The notes below the pieces were generated by a model. The model was not told the origin of the DNA and searched no databases. It saw only the letters and a program-made list of their open reading frames with translations. Of a stretch of DNA of 64,000 nt, positions 21,744-32,765 are shown in pieces; within the stretch, counting starts at the first letter, position 1, and each line of letters starts with the position of its first letter. Location of the stretch: the NCBI RefSeq assembly GCF_004664715.2, contig NC_051072.1, positions 27,951,997 through 28,015,996 of the forward strand. Reading direction: 5' to 3'. The stretch is from Peromyscus leucopus. Taxonomy: Eukaryota; Chordata; Mammalia; Rodentia; Cricetidae. A program made the position numbers and the translations under genes.

Positions 21744-24640
21744 GAGAGTCCATTTCTTACTTTGTTCTTGTTACTTCTACAAATGTCCCATGTGATGCAA
21801 TACCAGTGAGGCCATGACATGTGCTGCAAACGAATAAGACATGCGCTAATACAGGAAAACACACCTCAGGCAGCAGCGCTGTAGCTATAGATAATAATGC
21901 AAATTATCAAATGGCCCGTTCCATTTTAAATAACTACCAGGGACTGAAGCCCATTAACTGTGTGTAAAAGCAAATTACTCCTTGCGAAGTTGTGCCCAAG
22001 TTATTTATGAGCTTTTAGATTAGGGTGGCATACAGTAAGCTCCTTAGAAGGATTTGCTCTTAGTATGAATTTTTATTTTGTCGAACTTTAGAGTATGTTA
22101 GGGTGTTGCTCCGTTTTAAAGAAGGAAAACCGAGGAAGAATAATAATTGGCTCATGCTCTCGAGGTGAAAGAGAGAGCTTATTTGATGAACTCCTGTCAA
22201 CACAGACAAAGACAGCTGGAAACAATGTGTAAATATGTAAATATGGTCTCTGGAAGTATCTCCAGAAAAACTCTTCACTAATGAGAATCTAAATCCACTG
22301 CCCTGAGCAGAATATGCTTTTTAGATGAAAATGCTGAACAGAGTCAACAAGGGGGAAGGTCGATTTTGATTTGTGGCTTTGAAGATCCTGCTGACTGAAT
22401 TTATAACAAAGCCTGTTTATAGCATTGCAGGGAGTAATTCCTGGTGACATACTCTTTTCAAGTACTAATTTATTGTATGCAGTGTGGAGGTTCTCTCATC
22501 ATGGAAGGCACATAAGTCAGACCATTTTGGCTCCCACAACAGGAATTATACTGATGGGGATGTGTGTATGCCACTGTCACACGTGACGAGACAAAGAAAA
22601 CTCAACAACACCTTACAGGTATGACAGCAAGCAAAACATTCAGAGGTAAAGGAGTACGCACGCCTTCTAGACTTCTATGGGAATATAGCAATCTGCCACC
22701 CAGTCTCCTCACTTGGAAACAGATTCTAAAATGTCTAAATTGGGCCATCATAGTCTTCTCTGAAGGAGAGATCAGTGACGTGAAATTACCAAAAAAAGTG
22801 CAAGGTAGTGGCAGGTCTAGTGGATAGGAGGAATGAGAAGGTGAAATTAAATCCAGACCAATCCCAGAATTAATGTCTTGATGAGTGGACAGGAAGTGCC
22901 TCTGCTTGGTCCCTTCCCATCTGAGAACAGACATCTAGAGGCCATTGCAAGGTCTCTTTGGCTTTGGAAGACTGATTGGTTGTCCATCATACTCATACCA
23001 AAGTATTTAGCAGGTAATGGAAGATATGGCTTTGACCCAGCTGGATGTTCACTTGAAAATTGATTGGGTGGTTGTGTAACTCAACTACTTACCTCCAAAA
23101 AAGTACCTTCACATGGATGTTTCCTACTGACACATGGAGCCTGTGTAAAAATCCCCGTGGAATGACTAAGCGCTAGTTTCAACTGAATAAGCTTTTTCAT
23201 TTGGAAGCTAATCTTCTGTAAAAATGCTAAATTAACTATATAATTTCTTTATTGTGAATGTAGTTGGGACTACATTGTAGGGGTTCTGTAATAATTGTTC
23301 AATACTTGAAAAAGCCATTAATGTTTAGAAGTAACTTCCACCTACATGCCACCCATGCCCAAAGTTCTTATGCAATGGTTGTATATCTGGGGGTGGAGGT
23401 CAGAAAACTTCATGCAGGGTGGTTTGAAAATTAGGCTGGAGAATGGTTCTATTAACCTTTAGTACTTGTAAAACTCTTACCCAGTTCCTGGTTCATGTCT
23501 GATTATGAATCAATTTGGTTGTGTTAATAGAGCTGTTGCCCTTTTCTTCTCTTTGCTAAGCATTACAAGTTACCAGAAAAACAGGCTGTGAAAGAGATGG
23601 TCATTAGCCAGTGTTAAAGATCCAATGGTAATTGAAGTGAATGAAGAAAAATAATTTGGGCAAAAAGGACAAGGACAAAATGTCTTTAAAAGCTAAGGGC
23701 AAGCCTCCAGGCAATGTTTTCTTTGGGAAGCTTTGGCCACCTCTATTCTATCATTTTCAGGGTCCTAAAACCAGCTGGATTCAAGGAGGGGATGGAAGGA
23801 AAGAAGGGCATAAGGTATGGTATTGAGAAACAGGGCCAATACACTTAGAGACCTTGTTTAATAACTGCACATTAGAATTAAGAGTCAGAACCATGGAATA
23901 CATATGATTTAAATAGCCTCTTATTCTAAACCACATGGGTGGTCCCGCTTGAGAGATTATTGCAAACCACTACTAAAGGAGGACGGCGTATCTAAATGGC
24001 CCAAAGACCACAGCAGGAGGAGAAGGAGGCCATAACATTTTTCTCTGCAAATGGACCTGAAAATATGTCAGCACAAAGCTGTAATTTCTTCTTGTATCTG
24101 CTGAGGTAAGGCTGACAAATACAGCTAGCATAGACCTCCAAACCTGGGAGGCAAACAGTTATCTCATTAAGGCAAAGCCCATTAACTTGCAGTCATCATC
24201 TGGCCACATGCTGGGCTATGAATAAATTAAGTGTAGAATCAGAAGCGTTCTTCCTGTTGTAGGTGGACGTGCACGCTGCCAGTGAAAATGCCACCAATCA
24301 TTCATACACCCAAACTGTAGAAGACAAAGAAGGAGAAAGAGAGATGCTTGTCCTCGGGCCCCAGTGCAGCTGTAACCAAGGCCATAAAGGGTGGAACATG
24401 GTGTTCATGGATCACATTTTTTCGACAGTTCCAGGCCCATAACAGACATCAAGGATTCTGTGGGATCAATGTGTCTAGCAAGGTGCTCTTGACTGGCACA
24501 CAAAGCCCATTTTCCCTCACAGATTCAAGTCAGAGAAACTGCTAAAAAGGAGAAAACCTGGCCTTGGACAGACTGAGGCTACAGACAAGCTCGGGGCACA
24601 CTGACTTTGTAGAGCCTTCTCATTCTCCATATCCCAAACA
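21744..24640. other. Repeat-poor interval, possible regulatory sequence, no exon seen
   Basis: About 2.9 kb in which I recognise no interspersed repeat, the longest such stretch flanked by repeats in this window. It includes an octamer ATGCAAAT at 21897-21904 in an AT-rich context, and repeated homeodomain-like cores (TAAT, ATTA) at 21890-22460 and 24030-24240. Open frames are short and carry no known domain. Whether it is conserved cannot be judged from one sequence. Confidence 0.4.
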
Positions 24641-24642
24641 AG

Positions 24643-24690
<48 letters not shown>

Positions 24691-24739
24691 ACGCACACGC
24701 ACACGCACACGCACACACACACACACGCACACACACACA
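24643..24739. repeat. (AC)n/(GCACAC)n compound microsatellite
   Basis: About 18 AC units, then about six GCACAC hexamers, then more AC. The strictly alternating purine-pyrimidine pattern with regular CG steps favours Z-DNA. Confidence 0.95.
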
Positions 24740-25171
24740 AATAGCTATTATTCTTGGGAATTGATGATGATAAGCTTCCAAAAATAGAGAAAATAGATAG
24801 GGCTTGAGAGTCAGACAAAGACATTCAACTTCTCATGTTATAAACTATACAGAGCTGGTATACAGACTCAGGTTAGCCTACACTGAGCTTCCAAGGAAAA
24901 GTTAACAAGTTGGTAAGTGTAATATCTCTCCAAATTTAAGTCCCATCCTTATTTCCTTAACTTCTCAATCATCCTAGTCTGGAGTCATGTTTTTATCATT
25001 TTTATTTGCCAAGAAACAAAAACTAGCATATGACTTTTAAAAGAGCTGGTTAGTAATGGATGGATGAATAAGAAAGTGAATGAATATTTCTACCTTGCTT
25101 TCAATGAGTGAAGAAAAGAAGAAAAATAAAAACATCCACCTTCCAAATACTTTAGTTTGAAAGTCTTCAAA
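24740..25171. other. Unique sequence
   Basis: No recognised repeat or gene. Confidence 0.35.
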
Positions 25172-25261
25172 AACTAGGAGTATGCCTGAAGGTGTGGCAC
25201 TTGCCCAGCATGCTCAAAGTCGTGGATTTGTTTCCTAGCGCTGTAAAAATAAATAAATGAG
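25172..25261 (+). mobile_element. ID-like SINE, diverged
   Basis: 'ggtgtggcacttgcccagcatgctcaaag', then 'gtggatttgtttcctagc' and an AAATAAATAAATGA tail. It keeps the ID length and order but is diverged. Confidence 0.55.
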
Positions 25262-25281
25262 TAGATATATGTTAAAATAGC

Positions 25282-25690
25282 ATAGTAGTTTGTTTTCTAT
25301 TGCTCTCATAAAGACTATGACCAAAAGCAACATGGGAAGGAGGTGTTATTAGTTTATATGTCCCTATAACTGGCCCTCATTGTGAGAAGCCAAGACAAGA
25401 ACTAATGACAGAAACCTGGAGACAGGAAATGAAGCAGAGGCCATGAAGTTATTCTGCTCACTGACTTGCTATCCATGGCTTGCTCAGCCTGCTTTCTTAT
25501 ACAACCTAGGACTATTTGCCAAAGGATGTAATGATCATCATGGCACTGGGACCTCTCAATCATTAAATACAAAAATGTCCCACAGATCTACCTACAGGTC
25601 AATGGTGATGTAGGTGTTTTCTAAAATGAGTTTATTACTTCCTGGATGACCCAGTCTTGTGTCAAGTTGGAAACAGACTGGCAGATGATA
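25282..25690 (-). mobile_element. MaLR LTR (MT/ORR1-related), reverse orientation
   Basis: 'gttttctattgctctcataaagactatgaccaaaagcaac', 'gaaacctggagacaggaaatgaagcagaggccatg', 'ctatccatggcttgctcagcctgctttcttatac' and 'cttgtgtcaagttgg' match a common rodent LTR read backwards. Its forward strand would carry a TATA-like 'tataagaaagc' stretch. The exact subfamily is not assigned. Confidence 0.6.
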
Positions 25691-27941
25691 GGTAGGGAGC
25701 TAAAGCTAGGGATTCTGTTATACATGGTTATTAATTCAGTGCTCCCCTTAAAAGAATTCTTCATTTCATTTAGACCCAAATTCACTCATACTTTCTGTAC
25801 CTGTAGTTTTCTTTCCACTAAAACCATCATAATTCCTCATTCAGGGAATTTTCAGGGCATATTTTTTCCTATCCATGCCTTACCCTCTAAACTCCTGTTG
25901 TGTGTATTGTCTTCATTTTCATGCTTCATTTTTTCATGTATCCTCATTGTTTTATGCATTACATTATTTATTATCACTTAACTCCTTATGAATAACTTCA
26001 CTCCTATCAATAATATAATCTAGTTCTTAAAAATAGAAAAAAGATTACATTCATGGATAGCTTCAAGCAATCTTCATAAGTGCTTTTTATATCACATATC
26101 AGAAAAAAATTTAAACGAATGATTAAAGACTGATGGTACGAGATTAAGAAGCAGAAATCTTTGAGGATAGGCATACTGGTAAAGTTTTAGGAGACTTTCC
26201 AGGTGTGTAAACCAATCACAAATTCTTTTACTGTTATCAGTACTATCAAATAGTTTCATGTTCTCATGTGAAAATAAATTCTTACTGAGTGATGCTTTTC
26301 AATGGTCCTATTGAAGATCCAGAGGGGACTGAGATTTTGTGCAAGTAGTTTATTTGAAAGATGATCCCACTAGCACAAGGAAGGAGGTACGGAAATAAAG
26401 CTGGGAGAGAAATGAAACCAATACAAGGTTCCTTAATGAGCAGATCTTAAGACCCAGGCAGACTGAGGACACATGGGATGTGCAATAGATCATTCCCACA
26501 GCTTTCTCATTTGGGAACTAAAGAGGTTGTAATATTTACCTCAGCTTCATTTTGTCATTGGTTAAGGCTAACTTCCCATCCCTATTCAATCATAGAGTCT
26601 TATACTGAAAAGTTCCTGGAGTAACAAGAAGTAAAAGGAGAACATTAACTGCGTCTGCTGGGCCATGCATGGTAAACGTTAAGTGTTGAGGACATTGAGT
26701 AATTCTTCCTCTTCCAGAGGAAGGGTGCTTACATGGACTCCTTTCATCATTTCAATTCTAAAGAAGTGGTCCATGATTGTCTTGGGAGAAGTAAAAATGA
26801 GAGCAAAAATATGCAGATACTTCCACATATAGATGTTGGAGGGAAAAACATGACTGTACAACTGTGAAACATCATCTTCTTTTATTCTTCAAACCTGCCC
26901 TTGCTTTCAGCTTGAGTTTTTCCAGAACCAAGATCCTGAGAAGTCTGGCGAAAGTAAGGATGGAGTTCAAGCTTAGATGATGCTGTTTTAAAAGACTGAC
27001 ATAAAGAGCAGAAAACCTGCTGGGTTTCTGACAAGGTAGAATGGGTAGCAAATTAACATTTATAGCATCCCAGACACTAGAGCTTCCAGCTGGGCAGCTG
27101 TTATATCATCTCCAAATAAGCATCTACACTCTGTATTTCAAAGGTCTCTAAAACAAAGGACTTGAAGTTTTAATTAGCAAGTTTCAATCAACTGAGAATT
27201 AAAATGTAACCTTACATCCATCAATAACTTCAAGTTCCACGGGTAGAAGCTGAACGAAGTGTCTATTAGGGGAGCCGCTCAAAGTTTGCATATATTTTGC
27301 AAGCCCAACATGAAAAAAGCAGGCTAGAAGTTTCTCCCAAAGGCACACCTAACTTCAGGTCTCCAGTGGAAAAGAGAAACGATTTCCTTGTTTCTCCATT
27401 TTTCTGTCAGTTTTCCAGAACATGCCATTGGTAAGAAATTTTGATTGATCTGGATACAGGCTTCCCTGGTCCTTGGATGGTCTCTGATGATTGTATGAAG
27501 ATCCTTCTGCATAAGGCACAGGGAGAGAGGGATTGAAAATACCCAGCTATTCTCCTCTCTCTAGTCAGGAGATCCACAGACAGAGATGAACAAACAAGGG
27601 TGTGAGAAGAACAGAGAGGATCTGGGTTGTGGCACATACATTGACAAGGATAGAAACAGGAAAAAGAATCATGAGGAACAAAAGGCTGTCTAACAAAGTG
27701 GACTGTGGGGAGCTCTTGCTTCTCTCTATTATGAATTAATGACCCAAGAGTATGAGCCTGCATCTTCAGCTCTAGTCTGGAGATGACCTCACAGTGCTCA
27801 CATCAGATGGAGTTTAGAAACAAAATGTTCTTTTGGTACATGGCAAATGCATGATTTTACCCTAGAGTACATTCATCATAAGGTACTAAAGCCCCCCAAG
27901 GCTTTCACACACTATTATATAGCAAGTGACATCTCAGTTAA
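25691..27941. other. Unique sequence, no gene seen
   Basis: No repeat recognised. The frames at 25646-25981 (+, 111 codons) and 27407-27763 (-, 118 codons) have no domain I can name and lack supportive splice sites. The stretch 27090-27310 contains AATTAG, TTAATT and TTTGCATA cores and could be regulatory. Confidence 0.35.
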
Positions 27942-28085
27942 AAGGATAGATAGATAAACAGACAGATGATAGATAGATAGATAGATGATAGATAGATACA
28001 GATAGATAGACAGACAGACAGATAAACAGATAGACAGACAGATAGATAGATAGATGGATAGATGGAAAGATAGAAAGATAGAAAA
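27942..28085. repeat. (GATA)n/(GACA)n microsatellite
   Basis: About 35 tetranucleotide units mixing GATA and GACA, with ATGA and AACA slips. The pattern is like the Bkm-type simple repeats of vertebrates. Confidence 0.95.
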
Positions 28086-28104
28086 TGTATATATGTGTAG
28101 AATA

Positions 28105-28312
28105 GGGGCTTGAGAGATGCCTTAGAGGTTAAGAGCATGTAATGCTCTTGTGGAGAATCCAAGTCCCATTCCTGGAACACTTGTCAGGCATCTCTCAAGC
28201 ACTTGCAACTCTAGCTCCAATGGACCTACATTCTCTTCTGGCCTCCATGGCACCTGCGCCCACACCCAGACACACACACACACCATAATTCAAAATAAAA
28301 TAAATCTTAAAA
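28105..28312 (+). mobile_element. B3 SINE (B2 superfamily)
   Basis: 'ggggcttgagagatgccttagaggttaagagc' (A-box head), 'ctcttgtggagaatccaagtcc', 'cacttgcaactctagctcc', 'cattctcttctggcctcc', an ACAC run and an 'aaaataaaataaatctt' tail give the complete B3 order. Confidence 0.8.
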
Positions 28313-29021
28313 AAAGAAATATGCAAAATAAATATCACATGACAATTGCCTGCCAGTGTGATACAAAGCTATCTATTTGAGGAGGGAGGCCATAATTTGT
28401 GATGACAGGTGGTTAAGTTCCTATTATTGCAAAACAAATACGAAATTGTCTCTGATGTCCACAGTGTCATTCAAAGCAGGAAGAATGGGTACAAACAACT
28501 CTGACAACAAAGTTAAACTGTTCAAAGACTTATGCAAAAAGAAAAAAGCCCTGTGATTGTTAGGGACATCTGATGAACATTTCCAAATATAAGTAAGGTG
28601 CTTGTTTCATCTAGTAGAGAGGAGATCTTTTTATTTTATGTTGGGTATCTTTCCCTAATTTGGGGATCAGCAGATGACCTGATAACTCACCTAATTGGGC
28701 ATAAGAGTGGGGAATTCTCCGCGAGAACTAGCTCTCCTGGGCTTCTTTGGCATGCAGCTCTTGGTGCTTTATTCTAGAGCATCCCAATAGCAATTTTCCT
28801 TAATATAATCTACTGGCTCAGTCAACAGTAAGATAAAATGCCATTTTTCTTGTTGGTACTTATATATCTCAAAGGCTTTCCTGACCCTCAGAGTGTATTT
28901 ACCCAACTCTCAGTTGAGGCCAATTTCATGACCGTGTTGAGAAGCACTGAGATTTTTGTGCCATACTGTCAGCCAAGTATTACTTCTCAAGGGAATCACT
29001 TTCCTAATTGAAACAAAACCA
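28313..29021. other. Unique sequence
   Basis: No recognised repeat or gene. Confidence 0.35.
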
Positions 29022-29895
29022 AGAACCCTATCTTAATTTATTTTCTTGTTGCCATGATAAAATATCCTAACACAGCACCTTAAAAGAGAAAGGTATCAGT
29101 TCTTGCTTGAACTTCACATTGCAGTCCATTGTAGCTAGAGTGTTCCTGCCTTGCCCACAGTCAAAACAAATCATTGTCACCTGCCAGTCCCACAGGCACT
29201 CAGATCCAACCAAGTAAACACAGAGACTTATATTGCTTACAAACTGGATGGCCGTGGCAGGCTTCTTGCTAACTGCTCTTATAGCTTAAATTAATCCATT
29301 GCCACAAATCTGTACCCTGCCATGCAGCTCGTGACTTACCGGCATCTTTTCATGCTGCTTGTCAGGGTGGCAGCTGGCAGTGACTCCTTCTGCCTTTCTG
29401 TTCTTTTATTTCTCCTTTCTGTTAGTCCCGCCTATACTTCCTGCCTAGCCACGGGCCAATCAGTGTTTTATTTATTGACCAATCAGAGCAACTTGACATA
29501 CAGACCATCCCACAGCACAGCTAAGTGCAGACCATCTCAGACACCTGCACTCAGGCCCGTGGTCCTAATCATCTTCTATGCGGACCTGCTGGGTAAAGCC
29601 ACGAGGAACCTGAGAACAGGTTCCCACAGGACATACAGAACATCCCACAGCAGTCCATCATGGTGGGGAAGTCTAGGCTAGAAGACCTTGAAGCTGTTGT
29701 TTGCTTGCTAGTGCTCAGATCACGTTCTCCATTTTGCATAGTCTGGAACTCCCTGCCTAGGGAATGGTACCACTCACAAATAGTATGGGCATTCCCAAAT
29801 CAATTAACAAACATTTAACCTGTAGGCATGGCTGAGGCCATTTGCTGGATGTTTCTCGAATTCTGTCAAGCTAACCATTAACACTAAACATAAAC
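29022..29895 (-). mobile_element. MaLR-like LTR in reverse orientation, split by a younger LTR
   Basis: The left part 29022-29129 ('cttgttgccatgataaaatatcctaacacagcacctta', 'ttcacattgcagtccat') and the right part 29653-29895 ('gtccatcatggtggggaagtctagg', 'gctagtgctcagatcacg', 'cctagggaatggtaccactcacaaat', 'ctgtcaagctaaccattaac') join into one rodent MaLR-like LTR once the insert 29130-29652 is removed. Confidence 0.6.
29130..29652 (+). mobile_element. ERV2-like solo LTR, 523 bp, with 6-bp duplication
   Basis: Begins TGTAGC at 29130 and ends CCCACAGCA at 29652, giving the TG...CA ends of retroviral LTRs. The hexamer GTCCAT at 29124-29129 is repeated exactly at 29653-29658; a 6-bp duplication is typical of ERV2/ERVK-class integration. 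Two CCAAT boxes lie at about 29455 and 29480. No internal viral sequence is present, so it is a solo LTR left by recombination. The orientation is inferred from similarity to the element at 4994-5488. The 119-codon frame at 29322-29681 crosses the LTR end and is not a gene. Confidence 0.8.
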
Positions 29896-30607
29896 CTGAG
29901 GCTGGAGGAAGAGGTACTGGGGGCTGGGGATGGTGGTGAGGGGAGAGGAGGATGACTGAGCTCTGATTTTCCCTTGCCAATCCATCTTCCTAAATTTTGG
30001 TAGGTTTGATTTCTGCTATGTGGCTTGTACAAACTTTGTACCACTTCCCTTCCTTCTCTTTGGTTCAGTAGTGTCAGGATTTCAAAAGCATCAACCCTTA
30101 CTAAATATTATAGAAGTGCAAAGAAGTGATTTTCAAGCAGTCTACATAAAATACACCTTGGAGAGCTGTTTAGCTTTTGGCCAAATTTAGAAGATACATT
30201 GAAATGATCTAGACTTTATAGATATTATTAGGGTTTCATCTTAGGCAAACCAAAACCCCCCACACCAACCCCCACAACACACACAGGCATGTGCTATAGT
30301 GTAAAGGGCTTATGAATCTGCTGTTAAGGTGATGTGCCACAGCCTCGGGGAGGGGGAGGGGTTGGACATCCAGTGCAAATTCAGATTCGATCCATACATT
30401 TCAAAACCATACAAGCATACACAAAGGCAACATTGCACACCCAAGTTTCCCCACCACTAGCCTCAAGAACACTTCTGTACCATCTACTTCAAGGTCAGTG
30501 TGGGCAGAGACATATTTATTTGAACAATGGTGACTGATTTTCTTGAAGATTGCTGGCAATCTCAGCTATTACCAGGAATTTAAAAGCATTTATAATTAAA
30601 GGAACAA
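29896..30607. other. Unique sequence
   Basis: No gene or repeat recognised. Confidence 0.35.
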
Positions 30608-30830
30608 AATTCTGAAGAGATGGCTCAGCGGGCAAAACCGCATGTGAAGCCCAAAGCTCTGTTATATCCCCTCATGAACGGAATGTGATCACCAGGACAC
30701 GCAGTGAAAGCACAGGACCAAAGCCTACAAGTTGTGCTGTGGCATCCACAATTGTGCCATGTCATATGCCTGCACACATTCACATGCACAAATCACACAT
30801 GCACACAAGCACACACACTACCACCACCAA
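30608..30830 (+). mobile_element. tRNA-headed SINE (B3-like) with CA-rich tail
   Basis: 'ctgaagagatggctcagcgggcaaaaccgcatg' head, 'cctacaagttgtgctgtggcatccac' and 'gtgccatgtcatatgcctgcacacattc', followed by CACA/ACCACC low-complexity sequence. Confidence 0.65.
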
Positions 30831-31413
30831 CAACAACAAGCTAGTAAAACAAAAACACAGTTCTAGAGCATGCATAGCTATCTCCAAACTCAAAAACTCT
30901 GGACAATCAATCTTCTTCCTTTTTGTGTTCTTTTTCTTTAGCATTAAGTAAGCATATACAGTCTATTTATGGCACACAACACACCTTTCAAAGCCTGCAT
31001 GTATTGTAGGATATCTAAATCAAACAAAGTACCACCCATGCATTATGTCACTTACCACTTCTTTATGGTGAAAACAACTGAAGTCTATTGTCTAAGCATT
31101 TTCTTTGTAGGTGTTCCTCTCTTTACAAAGGATTATGTACTGATAAATTAATCTAAGTTGAAAATGTTATAAATTAAAAACATTAATTATTTTTGCTTTT
31201 TAAATGTTTAATTAAAGTATAATTAACATATAATTCAGTGCATATATTTGGAAAAGTATAGAATTCAGTGGAATTTTACTTATACACATGTGCACATATA
31301 CATACTTATGGACTTATTGAGATAGTCAGGATAATGAACGTAGTTATCGTCTTCAAAGGTTTCTTGTGTTCTCTTGTAAGTCCCAACAGACCTCCTTTCC
31401 TCTGACAGCCATT
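30831..31413. other. Unique AT-rich sequence
   Basis: No gene or repeat recognised. Confidence 0.35.
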
Positions 31414-31605
31414 AAAAATGAAGAGTGAGGCTGGGCGTGGTGGCACACGCCTTTAATCCCAGCACTCGGGAGGCAGAGACAGGCAGATCTCTGTGAGTTC
31501 GAGGCCAGCCTGGGCTACCAAGTGAGCTCCAGGAAAGGCGCAAAGCTACACAGAGAAACCCTGTCTCGAAAAAACGAAAAAAAAAAAAAAAAAATGAAGA
31601 GTGAG
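31414..31605 (+). mobile_element. B1 SINE, young, perfect 16-bp target-site duplication
   Basis: The body at 31430-31589 begins GCTGGGCGTGGTGG, carries the Pol III A-box and B-box region ('gagttcgaggcc') and ends in an A tail with one AAACG interruption. The flanks AAAAATGAAGAGTGAG at 31414-31429 and 31590-31605 are identical, and the left copy follows ATT, giving TT/AAAA. The middle 'ctccaggaaaggcgcaaagc' block is shared with the copy at 5.1 kb. Several CpGs are intact, which fits a recent insertion. Confidence 0.95.
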
Positions 31606-31875
31606 CACAGACCTGAGCAAAGTCCTGATTTTTGGTCACAGATTCCACCTTCCAGTTGTGTCTTCTCATGATGGAAAGAAATATATCTCTCTAGATTCTC
31701 TTTATTAGAGCACAATTACCATTTGTGTGGGCTGAGTTTTAGTGACCCAATTAGCTCTCAAATGCCCTACCTTCTAATACTGTCATCTTGGAGATTATTT
31801 TTCCACATATCAACAGAACAGAGGGAGTCACAAGCACCCAGACTTAGCATTTAACATTTATTTATGTATTTGGAG

Positions 31876-31935
31876 AGGACTATGCATGTTCTGTGGCACA
31901 TGCATAGTGGTCAGGGGCCAACTTGTTGTTATGTA
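31876..31935 (-). mobile_element. B3-like SINE fragment
   Basis: 'gcatgttctgtggcacatgcatagtggtcaggggccaacttgtt' matches the 3' half of the B3-like SINE in reverse. The rest is missing. Confidence 0.45.
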
Positions 31936-32341
31936 GCGTTGGATAAATGTGGTCAGAAATGCTATTTAAAACTGGGAGTGGCTCAGTTTTAAATTGGATA
32001 GTCAAGGTAGACATGGTAATTAAAGATACATTAAGCAAAGATCTGAAGGGATGTAACATGTGCCTGCGTAAATAGGTAATGAGTAATTGCTTATCACATT
32101 CAAGACTCATAGAATTCTGGTAACTTAAATACTGTCTGCTTCTGTGGAAGCTATTGGAAATCTTAGTACAACCCACTTGGCAAATGGAAACATAATTCTT
32201 AACTGTATTTCATTAAATCCTGTTGCTCCAAACATCCTATGTTATGAAATATGTATGTGAAATGGCTAATGTTCTAAAAGAGACAAGAACAGGATGGAAA
32301 ACTATTTATGAATGAAGAGTAAAATAACCATACACACTGGT

Positions 32342-32343
<2 letters not shown>
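31936..32343. other. Unique sequence
   Basis: No recognised repeat or gene. Confidence 0.35.

Positions 32344-32391
<48 letters not shown>
32344..32391. repeat. (CA)n microsatellite
   Basis: About 24 uninterrupted CA units. Confidence 0.95.
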
Positions 32392-32402
32392 TTTCCAACT
32401 CT

Positions 32403-32765
32403 GGAACTGCCTTTTTATTTGATCCTATCAACTGAATGTTCTTGTGCCCTCAAAAAATATGTGGAAGCCCAATCCTTGAAGTGAGAGCATTTGAAGGAAA
32501 GTCATTGGGGCAGGTGCTTAGTGTTTGAGATCAGAACCCTCTTGAGCAAGGTTTGCATCCTTGGGAAAGGTGAGCTTGTCCTGGACAGAGCAAAAAGGTG
32601 CCCATGAGCTAGGAAGCAGACTCTTATCAAACACCAAATCTACCAGTGCCATAATCTTGAAATTGGGGGCCTCCAGAACTGTAGGGAAGTAAAATTTATC
32701 ATATATAAGATATTCTGTTTATGGTATTTTGTTATACCAGAATGATTAAGGTTAGTTAAGGAAGA
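32403..32765 (+). mobile_element. Old mammalian LTR-like repeat (MaLR/MLT-type)
   Basis: 'ctgaatgttcttgtgccctc', 'atgtggaagcccaatccttgaagtg', 'catcttgaaattgggggcctccagaactgta', 'ggtattttgttata' follow an old mammalian-wide LTR-like repeat whose 3' end reads 'cctccagaactgtgag...ggtattttgttatagcag'. The same family appears reversed at 39150-39500. The exact family name is not fixed. Confidence 0.5.

Noticed and set aside
27407..27763. 118-codon minus frame as a gene
   Set aside because: No domain, no splice support and no compositional sign of coding.
29322..29681. 119-codon frame
   Set aside because: It lies in a solo LTR and crosses its 3' end into the interrupted MaLR.
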